64,000 nucleotides of DNA, taken from Rhodoplanes sp. Lineage in GTDB: Bacteria; Pseudomonadota; Alphaproteobacteria; Rhizobiales; Xanthobacteraceae. The stretch lies in NCBI RefSeq assembly GCF_013377085.1, contig NZ_JACAAX010000018.1, forward strand, positions 1 through 64,000, given 5' to 3'. Positions 36,414 to 45,084 of this stretch are shown piece after piece. The number at the start of each line of letters is the position of its first letter. Position 1 is the stretch's first letter. Below the pieces are notes generated by a model, which saw nothing but the letters and a program-made list of their open reading frames with translations, ran no database searches and was not told the origin of the DNA. Position numbers and translations under genes: made by a program.

Positions 36414-37306
36414 TGGCGGAGTCGGAGAACAGACCCATGTCATTCCGGGGCGCGCTGAAAGCGCGAACCCGGAATCCAGCGACATGCTCCGAGGGTGTGG
36501 CTGGATTCCGGGTCCGGCGCTTTGCGCCGTCCCGGAATGACCGACGCATCTCGAACTTGATCTTCGGTGCGCTCGGCCTCGTCTCCTTGGCGCTCGCCTG
36601 GGAGTTCGGCCACCGCGTCTTTGGCCCGTTCGTGCTGCCGTCGCCGGTCGAGACGGTGTCGTGCCTGGTCGATCTGATCACGTCGGGGCAGGCCGGCCCG
36701 GCGCTCGCCGTCACGGGCGCCAACGCGCTCGCGGGATGGCTCGTCGGCGCCGCGCTCGGTGTGGCGCTGGGGATCGCGGCCGGCGTGGTCGCTCCGCTCG
36801 GCGCCGCGCTGCGCCCGGTCGTCACCGTGACGCTAGGCGTGCCGCCGATCGCCTGGGTGGTGCTGGCGCTCTTGTGGTTCGGGCCGCGCGGCCTCGCCCC
36901 CGCCTTCACGGTGTTGGTGACGGTCGTCCCCATCGTCTTCTCGGCGGCGCTCCAGGGCATCCTGGCGCGCGACCCGAAACTGTCCGAGATGGCACGGGTC
37001 TATGGCGCGCCGCCGCTGCTGCGGTTGCGCATGCTGGTGCTGCCGCAGCTCCTCGACCCGCTGCTGCCGGCGCTCGCCACCGCGCTCGCCTTCGCCTGGA
37101 AGGTCGGCGTGATGGCCGAGGTTCTGGGCGGCGGCACCGGCATCGGCGGCAAGATCGCGACGGCACGGGCGCATCTCGACCTCGCCGAGACGATGGCGTG
37201 GATTCTGCTCGTCGTCGCGCTGCTGCTCGTCTGCGACGGCCTGCTGCTGGCGCCGATCCGTCGGTTCCTCGGTGCCCGTCGTCCGGCCGCCGTGGCGACG
37301 GGGTGA
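36413..37306 (+). CDS. ABC transporter permease (SsuC/TauC-like) with a repeat-derived N-terminus
   Basis: A 297-aa permease with about six hydrophobic segments and the inner-membrane EAA-type loop EMARVYGAPPLLRLRMLVLPQLL. It starts at an ATG overlapping the binding-protein stop (TGATG), so translation is coupled. After eight residues the frame passes through a complete palindromic repeat (~35 residues, SFRGALKARTRNPATC onward to RRFAPSRNDR) before the first membrane segment LIFGALGLVSLALAWEFG. The repeat leaves the frame open, so the protein either carries a repeat-encoded cytoplasmic extension or uses a later start inside it. Confidence 0.85.
   Translation: MAESENRPMSFRGALKARTRNPATCSEGVAGFRVRRFAPSRNDRRISNLIFGALGLVSLALAWEFGHRVFGPFVLPSPVETVSCLVDLITSGQAGPALAVTGANALAGWLVGAALGVALGIAAGVVAPLGAALRPVVTVTLGVPPIAWVVLALLWFGPRGLAPAFTVLVTVVPIVFSAALQGILARDPKLSEMARVYGAPPLLRLRMLVLPQLLDPLLPALATALAFAWKVGVMAEVLGGGTGIGGKIATARAHLDLAETMAWILLVVALLLVCDGLLLAPIRRFLGARRPAAVATG
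36439..36541. repeat. paired GTCATTCCGGG palindromic repeat, copy 3, inside a coding frame
   Basis: 103 bases bounded by GTCATTCCGGGGCGCG and CGTCCCGGAATGAC, with GGAATCCAGC and GCTGGATTCC inside, nearly identical to the copy near 14.1 kb. It lies in frame within the 5' part of the permease gene, with no stop codon. Confidence 0.8.
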
Positions 37307-37309
37307 ACC

Positions 37310-38038
37310 GTGCTGCGCTTCGAGAACGTCACGCTTCGCTACGGGGACGGCCCGGTGCTGGCCGGCTTCGATCTCGCGATCGCACCGGGTGAGCTCGTGG
37401 TGCTGCTCGGTCCGTCCGGCTGCGGCAAGACCAGCCTGCTGCGGCTCGCCTGCGGGCTTGCGCGCGCCTCCCATGGGCGGATCGCCAACACGTTCGCCCG
37501 CACCGCCGTGGTGTTCCAGGAGCCGCGGCTGCTGCCGTGGTGGTCGGCGCTCGACAATGCCGCCTTCGGCCTCGCCGCGAACGGTGTGCGCACGGCGGAG
37601 CGACGGGCCCGCGCTGCGGCGCTGCTCGGCCGCTTCGGCTTCTCGGCTACCGATTTGCACAAGCGGCCGCCGGCGCTGTCCGGTGGCATGCAGGGGCGCG
37701 TCGCCATCGCCCGCGCCCTGATGGTCGCGCCCGATCTGGTGCTGATGGACGAGCCCTTCGCCGCCCTCGATGTCGGGCTGCGTCGCGACCTGCAGGACGT
37801 CGTCCGTGCGGCCGTGACCGAGACCGGCCTCGCGGCCCTGTTCGTCACCCACGACGTCACCGAGGCGGTGCGGCTCGCCGATCGTTTGGTGGTACTGTCG
37901 CCGCGTCCCGCCCGGGTGGTCCACGACGAGCGGACCTCCCCGGTCGATGCGCCGTCGAAAATCCACCTTGCCGCCGCGGCGCTGCTCGACCGTCCGGCGG
38001 TGCGTGACGCGCTGCTCGCGGCGACCGCTCAGGTCTGA
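37310..38038 (+). CDS. ABC transporter ATP-binding protein (SsuB/TauB-like)
   Basis: A 242-aa ATPase. Walker A is GPSGCGKTS, the Q-loop VVFQEPRLLPWWSALDN, the signature LSGGMQGRVAIARAL, Walker B LVLMDEPFAALD and the switch VTHDVTEAVRLADR. The WW after LLP and DVTEA are typical of the NitT/TauT/SsuB group, not of ModC (no MOP domain). It starts with GTG three bases after the permease stop. It completes the transporter set under operator site C. Confidence 0.92.
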   Translation: MLRFENVTLRYGDGPVLAGFDLAIAPGELVVLLGPSGCGKTSLLRLACGLARASHGRIANTFARTAVVFQEPRLLPWWSALDNAAFGLAANGVRTAERRARAAALLGRFGFSATDLHKRPPALSGGMQGRVAIARALMVAPDLVLMDEPFAALDVGLRRDLQDVVRAAVTETGLAALFVTHDVTEAVRLADRLVVLSPRPARVVHDERTSPVDAPSKIHLAAAALLDRPAVRDALLAATAQV

Positions 38039-38081
38039 CGCGCGGCGTCGATTGGCGGCTCGCCTGGGCGGTGCCGGCGCG

Positions 38082-38675
38082 CTACCGCTGGTGAGCCGGC
38101 TCGCCTGACCGTGCTGCTGCCTTGGCCCGGGCCTGCCGGCTCCACCACGCCTCGAGCGCCTCCGCCTCGGCTGCGACCGGGACCGACAGCGGCCCGGCAA
38201 ATGCCGTCCAGGCCTCGGCGAGCGACGGCGCCACCGCGGTGACGATCGGCAGGTCGGCGGCGATCGCCGCCTGGAAGGCCTCGGTGAGGCCGTGGCGGTC
38301 CGCCTCCACCTTGCCGAACTTCGACAGGACCACCAGGTCGGCGCCGGCCGCGATGGCGGTCTGGACCAGCCCGCAGGCGGCAGCGAGCCCGCCCGCATCA
38401 AGGTTGCACGCGGTCGAGCCGGGGCCGAGGTTCTGGCTGATGGCAATCCGCAGCGAGGTGGCGAGGTCGCGCAAGAACAAGGCGCAGTCGCCGCCGTCCG
38501 GGCACGGCTCCTCGACCACGCCGACCACCCGCATGCCCTCGCGGGAGCGCCGCGCCGCGAACTCGGCGAGCAGCGGCTGAATGACGGAGCTGCGGGCGCC
38601 CCCGACAGCGGCGATGGGGATCGGCCCCGCACCGCCCGGTTCGTCCGCATCGTCCCGTCCCGCATCGGTCAGCAT
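38082..38675 (-). CDS. DUF2478-family protein, molybdenum-locus associated
   Basis: A 197-aa cytoplasmic protein of the DUF2478 type: RDLATSLRIAISQNLGPGSTACNLDAGGL and GADLVVLSKFGKVEADRHG. The family occurs next to molybdate transport or molybdenum-cofactor genes and is predicted to have a P-loop-NTPase-like fold, but the function is not established. It is convergent with the transporter operon. Operator site D lies 9-30 bases before its start, which places it in the same regulon. Confidence 0.75.
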   Translation of the reverse strand: MLTDAGRDDADEPGGAGPIPIAAVGGARSSVIQPLLAEFAARRSREGMRVVGVVEEPCPDGGDCALFLRDLATSLRIAISQNLGPGSTACNLDAGGLAAACGLVQTAIAAGADLVVLSKFGKVEADRHGLTEAFQAAIAADLPIVTAVAPSLAEAWTAFAGPLSVPVAAEAEALEAWWSRQARAKAAARSGEPAHQR

Positions 38676-38683
38676 CGCGCAAT

Positions 38684-38705
38684 CCTATATCGACATGGCT
38701 ACAGC
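38684..38705. promoter_or_regulatory. ModE-like operator, site D
   Basis: 22-bp element, arms CCTATAT and CTACAGC around 8 bases, immediately upstream of the DUF2478 gene. It is the most divergent of the four copies: arm 1 has C for G at its first position. The plus-strand GT2 operon starts about 130 bases away and need not be controlled by it. Confidence 0.62.
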
Positions 38706-38832
38706 TTCAAGGCGTGGTGTCGCGCCGGGAGAGGTCCCCCGCGCAGGTTCCGCCATCGGCCCGAACGGAGCCTTAACCCATCCGGTTTACGGTCCGAGAC
38801 GTCTGTTCACAATCGACCGCGGGGACCTGGCC

Positions 38833-40101
38833 ATGGCGTTGGTGGGTGACGGCACGACGGCCGCCGTCGACGTCACGATCGTGATGCCGTGCCTCGACGA
38901 GGCGCTCTCGCTGCCGGCCTGCATCGCCAATGCCAAGGTGGCGCTCGACGCCATGGCGCGGACGTTCGGCCTGGCAGGCGAAATCCTCATCGCCGACAAC
39001 GGCTCGACCGACGGCAGCCAGGACCTCGCCCGCTCGCTCGGCGCCCGCGTCGTGCCGGTGCGGCGGCGCGGTTATGGCGCAGCATTGATCGGTGGGGCGG
39101 GCGCGGCGCGCGGCCGCTACATCGTCATGGGCGACGCCGACGGCAGTTACGATTTCCGCGAGGCCGTCGCCATGGTGGGCCGGCTGATCGAGGGGGCGGA
39201 CCTGTGCATGGGCTCGCGCTTCAAGGGCGAGATCAAGCCCGGCGCCATGCCCTGGAAGAACCGCCATATCGGCAATCCGGTGCTCACCGGAATCCTCAAC
39301 CTGCTGTTCACGACCGGCGTCAGCGACGCCCATTGCGGCCTGCGCGCCTTCACCAAGGACTGCTTCGCGCGGCTGCGGCTGACCAGCACCGGCATGGAGT
39401 TCGCGAGCGAGATGGTGATCAAGGCGGCGCTGCTCGGCTGCCGGATCGCCGAGACGCCTGCGTCGCTGTCGCCCGACCTGCGCGACCGCCCGCCGCATCT
39501 GCGCCCGTGGCGCGACGGCTGGCGGCATCTGCGCTACTTGCTGATCCTCAGCCCGTCCTGGGTGTTCGCCTTCCCGGCCGCCTTCGCGGGCGCGCTCGGC
39601 CTCGCCATTCTGGTGTTCGCCAGCGCCATGGCGCTCTTCGCCCCCGGCCTGCCGACCCCGATCGGCAACTACTGGATCGTGCTGGCCGGCGCGCTGATCG
39701 GCCTGGGCCACACGGCGGGGCTGCTCGCCGCCGCCGGCCATCTCTACGGGGTGCGCGAAGGCTACCGGCCGCCGAGCCCGCGCACCGCGCGGCTCGCCCG
39801 CTTCGTCTCGCTGGAGACCATGCTGTTCGGGGGCCTCGGCCTGCTGATCGCCGGCCTCGCCGTGCTGGTCGCCGTCGCGGCGTGGTGGTCGGCGCACCAG
39901 TTCGGCGCCATCGCCAGCGTGCTGCCGGCCGTGATCGGCACCTCGCTGGTGGTGGTCGGCGCCCAGAACGTGCTCGGCGGCTTCCTGCTCGCCATCCTGG
40001 GCGGCAACGAGGCGGCCTTCCTGCGCGAACCCGAGCCGGATCCGCAGGCGCGGCCGGAGGCAGAGATCGGATACGAGGTGCTGCATGGCCTTCCTCGCTG
40101 A
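38833..40101 (+). CDS. GT2-family glycosyltransferase with C-terminal membrane segments (DPM1-like)
   Basis: A 422-aa protein. Residues ~10-235 are a GT-A domain like dolichyl-phosphate mannosyltransferase: VTIVMPCLDEALSLP, EILIADNGSTDGSQ, IVMGDADGSYDF (the metal-binding DxD region) and DAHCGLRAFTKDCF. About four membrane segments follow. It would load a sugar onto a polyprenyl phosphate at the inner membrane. The start is set at the ATG directly before the conserved domain; an in-frame ATG 135 bases upstream is possible but overlaps operator site D. It is the first gene of a four-gene glycan operon and overlaps the next gene by 17 bases. Confidence 0.87.
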   Translation: MALVGDGTTAAVDVTIVMPCLDEALSLPACIANAKVALDAMARTFGLAGEILIADNGSTDGSQDLARSLGARVVPVRRRGYGAALIGGAGAARGRYIVMGDADGSYDFREAVAMVGRLIEGADLCMGSRFKGEIKPGAMPWKNRHIGNPVLTGILNLLFTTGVSDAHCGLRAFTKDCFARLRLTSTGMEFASEMVIKAALLGCRIAETPASLSPDLRDRPPHLRPWRDGWRHLRYLLILSPSWVFAFPAAFAGALGLAILVFASAMALFAPGLPTPIGNYWIVLAGALIGLGHTAGLLAAAGHLYGVREGYRPPSPRTARLARFVSLETMLFGGLGLLIAGLAVLVAVAAWWSAHQFGAIASVLPAVIGTSLVVVGAQNVLGGFLLAILGGNEAAFLREPEPDPQARPEAEIGYEVLHGLPR

Positions 40102-40828
40102 CACGGCGGCGACCGACGCGAGCTTCGGGCGGCATTCGGCGCAGCGACGCCGCGAGCCGCGCCCGATCGACACCGACTGGCTGGTCCTCAAGGGCCTCAC
40201 GGCCGCCGTCGAGGCGACGGTGCCGCGGATCGCCCGGCCGGGCGGCGTCGCGCTCGATTTCGGCTGCGGCTCGCGCCCCTATGCGACGCTGTTCCAGGAC
40301 GCCGGCATGACCTATGTGGGCGCCGACTTTTCCGGCGGCGACGTCACCATCGATGCCGCCGGCCATATCGGCGCACCCGATGCGAGCTGCGATCTCGTGC
40401 TGTCGTTCCAGGTGCTGGAGCACGTCCGCGACCTGACGACCTACTTTGCCGAGGCGCGCCGGGTGCTGCGGCCGGGCGGGCGCCTGCTGCTGTCGACCCA
40501 CGGCTCGTGGCTCTATCACCCGCATCCGGAGGACCACCGGCGCTGGACCCGCGAAGGTCTGGTCGCCGAAATGGCTGACCACGGCTTCGTCACCAGCGAT
40601 TGCGTGCCGGTGGTCGGCCCGCTCGCCTGGACCACGATCCTGCGCCTCACCGGCGCCGCCTATGCGCTGCGCAAGATCCCTGTGGTCGGCGGCGCCATCG
40701 CGGGGGCGCTCGCCGTGGTGATGAACGCCCGCGCCGTCGTCGAGGACGCCGTCACGCCGGCCTGGATCACCCGCGAGAACGCCTGCGTGTACGTGACGCT
40801 CTCGGCCCCGGCGGAGCCGCGGGGATGA
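40085..40828 (+). CDS. class I SAM-dependent methyltransferase
   Basis: A 247-aa soluble methyltransferase with the motif I run ALDFGCGSRPYATLFQD, then YVGADFSGGDVTID, DLVLSFQVLEHVRDLTTY and LRPGGRLLLSTHGSWLYHPHPED. It belongs to the Methyltransf_11/25-like group. As part of the glycan operon it probably methylates a sugar or lipid-linked intermediate. It overlaps the GT2 gene by 17 bases and the GtrA gene by ATGA. Confidence 0.88.
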   Translation: MAFLADTAATDASFGRHSAQRRREPRPIDTDWLVLKGLTAAVEATVPRIARPGGVALDFGCGSRPYATLFQDAGMTYVGADFSGGDVTIDAAGHIGAPDASCDLVLSFQVLEHVRDLTTYFAEARRVLRPGGRLLLSTHGSWLYHPHPEDHRRWTREGLVAEMADHGFVTSDCVPVVGPLAWTTILRLTGAAYALRKIPVVGGAIAGALAVVMNARAVVEDAVTPAWITRENACVYVTLSAPAEPRG

Positions 40829-41247
40829 TCCGGATCGGCGCGCCGCACCGCTATCTGGTGGTCGGGGCGGTCTGTGCCGGGTTGAACATCGCGCTGATGG
40901 GGGGCTTCGGCGCTCTCGGTCTGCACTGGCTGCCGGCGACCGTACTGGCCTTCCCGCTGGTGCTCGTGCCGGGCTACCTGCTGCATGTCCACTGGACTTT
41001 TGTCGGCCGCCGGTCGTGGGCGTCGTTTCGCCGCTACACGCTGGCGATGGCGTCGAACTATCCGCTCTACACGGTGCTGCTGTTCGGGCTGTGCGGTCTC
41101 GCCGGCCTCGCCCCGGGTCCGGCGACAGCGATCGCCACCGTCGTGATGGTCGCCTGGAACTTCGTCGCCTCGCGCTGGGCGATCCTGCCGGGCCGGCCGG
41201 CGCCGGCGCCCGCCACCTGGGCCGACCACACGGGCGCGCCGCGATGA
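40825..41247 (+). CDS. GtrA-family membrane protein
   Basis: A 140-aa protein with four hydrophobic segments (YLVVGAVCAGLNIALMGGFGALG, TVLAFPLVLVPGYLLHVHWTFVG and two further). It matches the GtrA family, thought to help flip polyprenyl-linked sugars made by a DPM1-like GT2 partner; that partner is two genes upstream. ATGA overlaps join it to both neighbours. Confidence 0.87.
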   Translation: MIRIGAPHRYLVVGAVCAGLNIALMGGFGALGLHWLPATVLAFPLVLVPGYLLHVHWTFVGRRSWASFRRYTLAMASNYPLYTVLLFGLCGLAGLAPGPATAIATVVMVAWNFVASRWAILPGRPAPAPATWADHTGAPR

Positions 41248-42476
41248 CGACCCTGCCGCCACCCGAGCGCGCCGAGGCGGCCGGGCGGCCGCTGCGGCTC
41301 CTGATGGTGACGCATTTCTTCGAGAGCCACCGCGGCGGCATCGAGATCGTCGCCGGCCGGCTCGCCCGCGAGCTCGCCGGCACTGGCATCGCGGTGACCT
41401 GGCTCGCCACCGACGACTCGCCGCCGCCGGCCGCCGAGGGGGTGCGCACCGTCCCGGTCGGCGCCGCCAACCTGGTCGAGCGCGCCATCGGCGTGCCGTT
41501 TCCGGTGCCCGGGCTGCCGGCGCTGCGCACCATCGCCCGCGAGGTCGCAGCGGCCGATGTCGTCGTCGTGCACGACGCGCTCTATCTCACCAGCCTCGCC
41601 GCCGTCGCGGCGGCACGCCATTGTGGAACGCCCGTGATGGTGGTCCAGCACATCGGCGTCGTGCCCTATCGCAATCCGCTGCTGCGCGCCGCCATGACGC
41701 TGGCCGACCGGCTGGTCGCGCGGCCGCTGCTGGCACGCGCCGACCAGACCGTGTTCATCAGCGAGACCACGGCGCGCCACTTCGCCGGCCTGAGCTTTCG
41801 CGCGCCGCCGGCCCTGATCTTCAACGGCGTCGACACCGACGTGTTTGCGCCGGCCGCCGACGAGGCCGTCGTCGCCGAAGCGCGCCGCGGGCTCGGCCTG
41901 CCCGGGGACGGCAAGATCGCGCTGTTCGTCGGCCGCTTCGTCGAGAAGAAAGGGATCGCGGCGCTGGTCTCCATGGCGCGCCTGCGGCCCGACGTGACCT
42001 TCGCGTTCGCCGGCTGGGGGCCGCTCGATCCGGGCGGCGCCGGACAGCCCAATGTGCGGGTGTTCGGCTCGCTGTCGGGCGCGGCGCTGGCGCCGCTCTA
42101 CCGGGCCAGCGATTGTCTGGTGCTGCCCAGCACCGGCGAAGGCTTCCCGCTGGTCGTCCAGGAGGCGCTCGCCTGCGGCCTGCCGGTGCTGTGCGGCGAG
42201 GACAGCGCGCGCGCCGATCCGGCCGCCGAACGATTCCTCACCGGCGTGCCGGTGACGCCGGACGATCCCGCCGCGACCGCCGAGCGATTTGCCGCCGCGC
42301 TCGACCGGTTGCTCGCGGCGGGTTGCGCGGCGGGCGATCGCGACGCCCGTGCCGCTTTTGCCCGCGACCGTTATGCCTGGGATCGCACGGCCGCGCGCCA
42401 TGCCATGCTGGTGCGGCGGCTGGCGACGCGGCGCGCGGCGCCGACGCCGTCCGGCACGCCCGCGGTGGCGGGCTAG
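41244..42476 (+). CDS. GT4-family glycosyltransferase
   Basis: A 410-aa GT-B enzyme. The N-terminal half has the acceptor-domain loop LMVTHFFESHRGGIEIVAGRLAREL; the C-terminal half carries FVGRFVEKKGIAALV, VFGSLSGAALAPLYRASDCLVLPS, then GEGFPLVVQEALACGLPV with the retaining-GT E-x7-E pattern. It transfers a sugar from a nucleotide donor to a surface-glycan precursor. It is the last gene of the glycan operon; an IS630 remnant begins about 100 bases downstream. Confidence 0.9.
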   Translation: MTTLPPPERAEAAGRPLRLLMVTHFFESHRGGIEIVAGRLARELAGTGIAVTWLATDDSPPPAAEGVRTVPVGAANLVERAIGVPFPVPGLPALRTIAREVAAADVVVVHDALYLTSLAAVAAARHCGTPVMVVQHIGVVPYRNPLLRAAMTLADRLVARPLLARADQTVFISETTARHFAGLSFRAPPALIFNGVDTDVFAPAADEAVVAEARRGLGLPGDGKIALFVGRFVEKKGIAALVSMARLRPDVTFAFAGWGPLDPGGAGQPNVRVFGSLSGAALAPLYRASDCLVLPSTGEGFPLVVQEALACGLPVLCGEDSARADPAAERFLTGVPVTPDDPAATAERFAAALDRLLAAGCAAGDRDARAAFARDRYAWDRTAARHAMLVRRLATRRAAPTPSGTPAVAG

Positions 42477-42581
42477 TGGTCTCTGCCTGACGGAAGAGTC
42501 CTGGACGGGATTCTGCTTTTCGGGCTGGCGTGCGAGCCTGGCCAATGCGCCCCGGGACTTCGGTCACCGTCAAACCGCCTG

Positions 42582-43589
42582 AACGCCGACGGCATCGGCT
42601 TCACCGAGATCATGCGGCAGACCGGCACGTCGAAGACCTACGCCTGGCGTTGGCAGTAGCGGTTCATGGAGGTCGGCGTCGACGGCCTCCTTACCGACAA
42701 GACACGCCCCTCGCGCATCCCCCGGCTAGGCTCGGAGGTGGCCGAGCGCGTGGTGGCGCTCACCGTGACCGACCCGCCGACGGAGGCCACCCACTGGACC
42801 GCCGATCTGATGGCGCGGACAAGCGGCATCAGCGCGAGCGCGGTCCGCCGCATCTGGAAGGCGCACGGGCTGCAGCCGCAGCGGTGCCGGCAGTTCAAGC
42901 TCTCGAACGATCCGAAGCTCGTCGCCAAGCTGCGCGACGTGGTCGCCCTCTACGTCGATCCCCCGGCCCACGCCATCGTGCTGTCGGTCGACGAGAAGAG
43001 CCGGATCCAGGCGCTCGACCGCTCCCAGCCGGGCCTGCCGCTGAAAAAGGGACGTCTCGGCACCATGACGCACGACTACAAGCGTCACGGCACCACGACC
43101 CTGTTCGCAGCACTGAACGTCCTCGACGGCACCGTCATCGGCCGCAACATGCAATGCCATCGCTCTCAGGAACTCATCCGATTCCTGAACACCATCGTGG
43201 CCGAGGTGCCGGCCGGCAAGATGATCCACGTCATCCTCGACGACTACGCCGCCCACAAGCATCCGAAGGTGCGCGCCTGGCTGGATCGCCACCCGCGCTT
43301 CGTCGTCCACTTCACGCCGACCTCGTGCTCGTGGCTCAACGCCGTCGAGGGCTTCTTCGTCAAGCTCAGTCGACGCCGTCTGCAACGCGGCGTCTTCCGA
43401 TCCGTCGTCGACCTCCAGGCCGCCATCAATCGCTTCGTCGCCGAAACCAATGCCGCCCCGAACCCCTTCACATGGACCGGGGACCCGGACAAGATCATCG
43501 CCGCCGTGAGGTGCGGGCACCACGCGTTAGATTCGCTCCACCAGCTCACGGCTGCAGCACTATGTCGTCCGGCCGCCACTCCTGCTTGA
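42582..43589 (+). pseudogene. IS630-family transposase remnant (5'-truncated, internal stop)
   Basis: The reading frame encodes the C-terminal ~300 residues of an IS630 transposase, with the DDE residues in VLSVDEKS, VILDDYAAHKH and CSWLNAVEGFF. Just upstream, the same frame continues through helix-turn-helix-like sequence (GFTEIMRQTGTSKTYAWRWQ), but is broken by a TAG at 42657. The first ~70 residues of a normal transposase are missing. I found no clear terminal inverted repeats or TA duplications. It is therefore most likely inactive, unless the product is rescued by translation from the ATG 7 bases after the TAG. Its 3' end overlaps the convergent DUF1254 gene. Confidence 0.8.
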
Positions 43590-45084
43590 ACCACGGTTCC
43601 AGCGGGCCGTAGAGGCGCAGGATTGTGAACCACGACTTGCCAGGGACGGTCTGAACCCAGTTGCTCTCGTGCCCGGCAGGTGCCTTCGGGCCGAAATACA
43701 CATCCACGGAGCCGTCGGCATTCGCTCGCACCGTCTTGCTCTGGCTGCTCACACTCGGGAACTGTGAATCGGTCTGCAGCATCGAGCGGGTCTGCGCGTC
43801 ATACACGATCACCGACCAGAACGTCTTGACCGGAATGTGCGGCGGCAGGTGCAGCTTGTAGCTCTTGCCCCCATCGAGCGGATTGTTGTCGGCGTCCGTC
43901 GCCGTCCATGGGTAGGTCGAACCCTCCCCGACGATCTGCGTGTCCATCGCCGGCGTGACGCCAGTCGCAGCGAAGAAGTACATCGCGCTACCGGTTAGGT
44001 TGGCGACACCCGGCTGCCACTCGAACCTGTAGCCGCCGATGAACGGGCGCTTCCAATTCCGATTGTCGAAGAAAAGCGCCTCCTTCTCGCGGTTGCGGTA
44101 GAACAGGGCCCGCCCCGTCGCGTCGCCCACGGCCGCCGCCTCGGTCAGGATCCTCTTCATCCGATCATTCGGCGCGAACGGCTTGCCTTTCTGGATGCCG
44201 ATCGAGGCCCAGAAGCCGAGCGTCGTGGGATCGACTGCCTCGGTCGGCTCGTTCTGCAAAGCCTCGTTCAGCAACTCCCAGAACCGGAAGTCGCCGGGGC
44301 CGACCATGTTGAATGGCTTGCCCGACATGTTGACGAACTTCATCTGCGGCGGCGCACCGGACTGCCCGAGCGGATAGACCTTCGTCATCTTCTTGACGAG
44401 ATCGACACCCGGCGCCGGGCTGCCGTCGACCACGAAGCTGCGCCAGACGACCCAGACGCTCAGGCTGCCCGGGCGGACAACGAAGTAACCCGGCGGTACG
44501 TCACCCTTGTAGCCGGGCGGCAGGAGCAGGAACTTGCCCCCCTCGCCGTGATCCGGGCCGGTGAAGCCGATATCGGCCGCCCAGTGGTACCAGATGTCGT
44601 TGACTGTGCCGAGCACCTTTGGCGGGGCCTCGACCACCAGCGGACCGTTGCGCAGATCGAGCCACATCCAGGTGTAGGGTGTGTTGTCGTTGGCCGTCAG
44701 TTCGACGGTCCTCGAGTCCACCATCTGCTCCCAGATCGGGACGGTCGTATTGGCAGGGCCAATCGAGAGCGTCGCGGTGCGGTTGGCCATCTGGTTGACC
44801 ACCGGAAGTGCGAGCAGATAGGCCTGCACCGCCCGCTGGAAGTCGAGATTGTCGTAGATCTTGTCTGTGCTCGCCTGATCAGGCACGCCGCCGAGGAAAC
44901 GCAATATGCCGAGCCGCGTGTCCACGCTATCGGGCACGACGACGCCTTGCGGCATCGGCGTGGTGAATTTGAATGCCGGGGGCGTCGGTGCGCCCGTCAA
45001 CGGTTGGGCGAGGGTGCCCCCGACGTTCAATGCCACCGCAACGCTTGCCGCCAAAGATGCGCGAACACACCGGACAGTCTTCAT
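43546..45084 (-). CDS. DUF1254/DUF1214 domain-containing exported protein
   Basis: A 512-aa protein with a signal peptide (SLAASVAVALNVGGTLAQ). The DUF1254 region covers ~80-210 (FQRAVQAYLLALPVVNQM, TPYTWMWLDLRNGPLVVEAPP) and the DUF1214 region ~380-500 (TYPWTATDADNNPLDGGKSYKLHLP, VPVKTFWSVIVYDAQTRSML). Secreted proteins of this family are common and sometimes multicopy in alphaproteobacteria; their reaction is not known. The ATG follows GGGAGCAATGCG. Long A/T runs upstream (TTTTTTTG) and lower GC than the neighbouring operons hint at separate ancestry, perhaps with the adjacent IS630 remnant. Confidence 0.88.
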   Translation of the reverse strand: MKTVRCVRASLAASVAVALNVGGTLAQPLTGAPTPPAFKFTTPMPQGVVVPDSVDTRLGILRFLGGVPDQASTDKIYDNLDFQRAVQAYLLALPVVNQMANRTATLSIGPANTTVPIWEQMVDSRTVELTANDNTPYTWMWLDLRNGPLVVEAPPKVLGTVNDIWYHWAADIGFTGPDHGEGGKFLLLPPGYKGDVPPGYFVVRPGSLSVWVVWRSFVVDGSPAPGVDLVKKMTKVYPLGQSGAPPQMKFVNMSGKPFNMVGPGDFRFWELLNEALQNEPTEAVDPTTLGFWASIGIQKGKPFAPNDRMKRILTEAAAVGDATGRALFYRNREKEALFFDNRNWKRPFIGGYRFEWQPGVANLTGSAMYFFAATGVTPAMDTQIVGEGSTYPWTATDADNNPLDGGKSYKLHLPPHIPVKTFWSVIVYDAQTRSMLQTDSQFPSVSSQSKTVRANADGSVDVYFGPKAPAGHESNWVQTVPGKSWFTILRLYGPLEPWFKQEWRPDDIVLQP

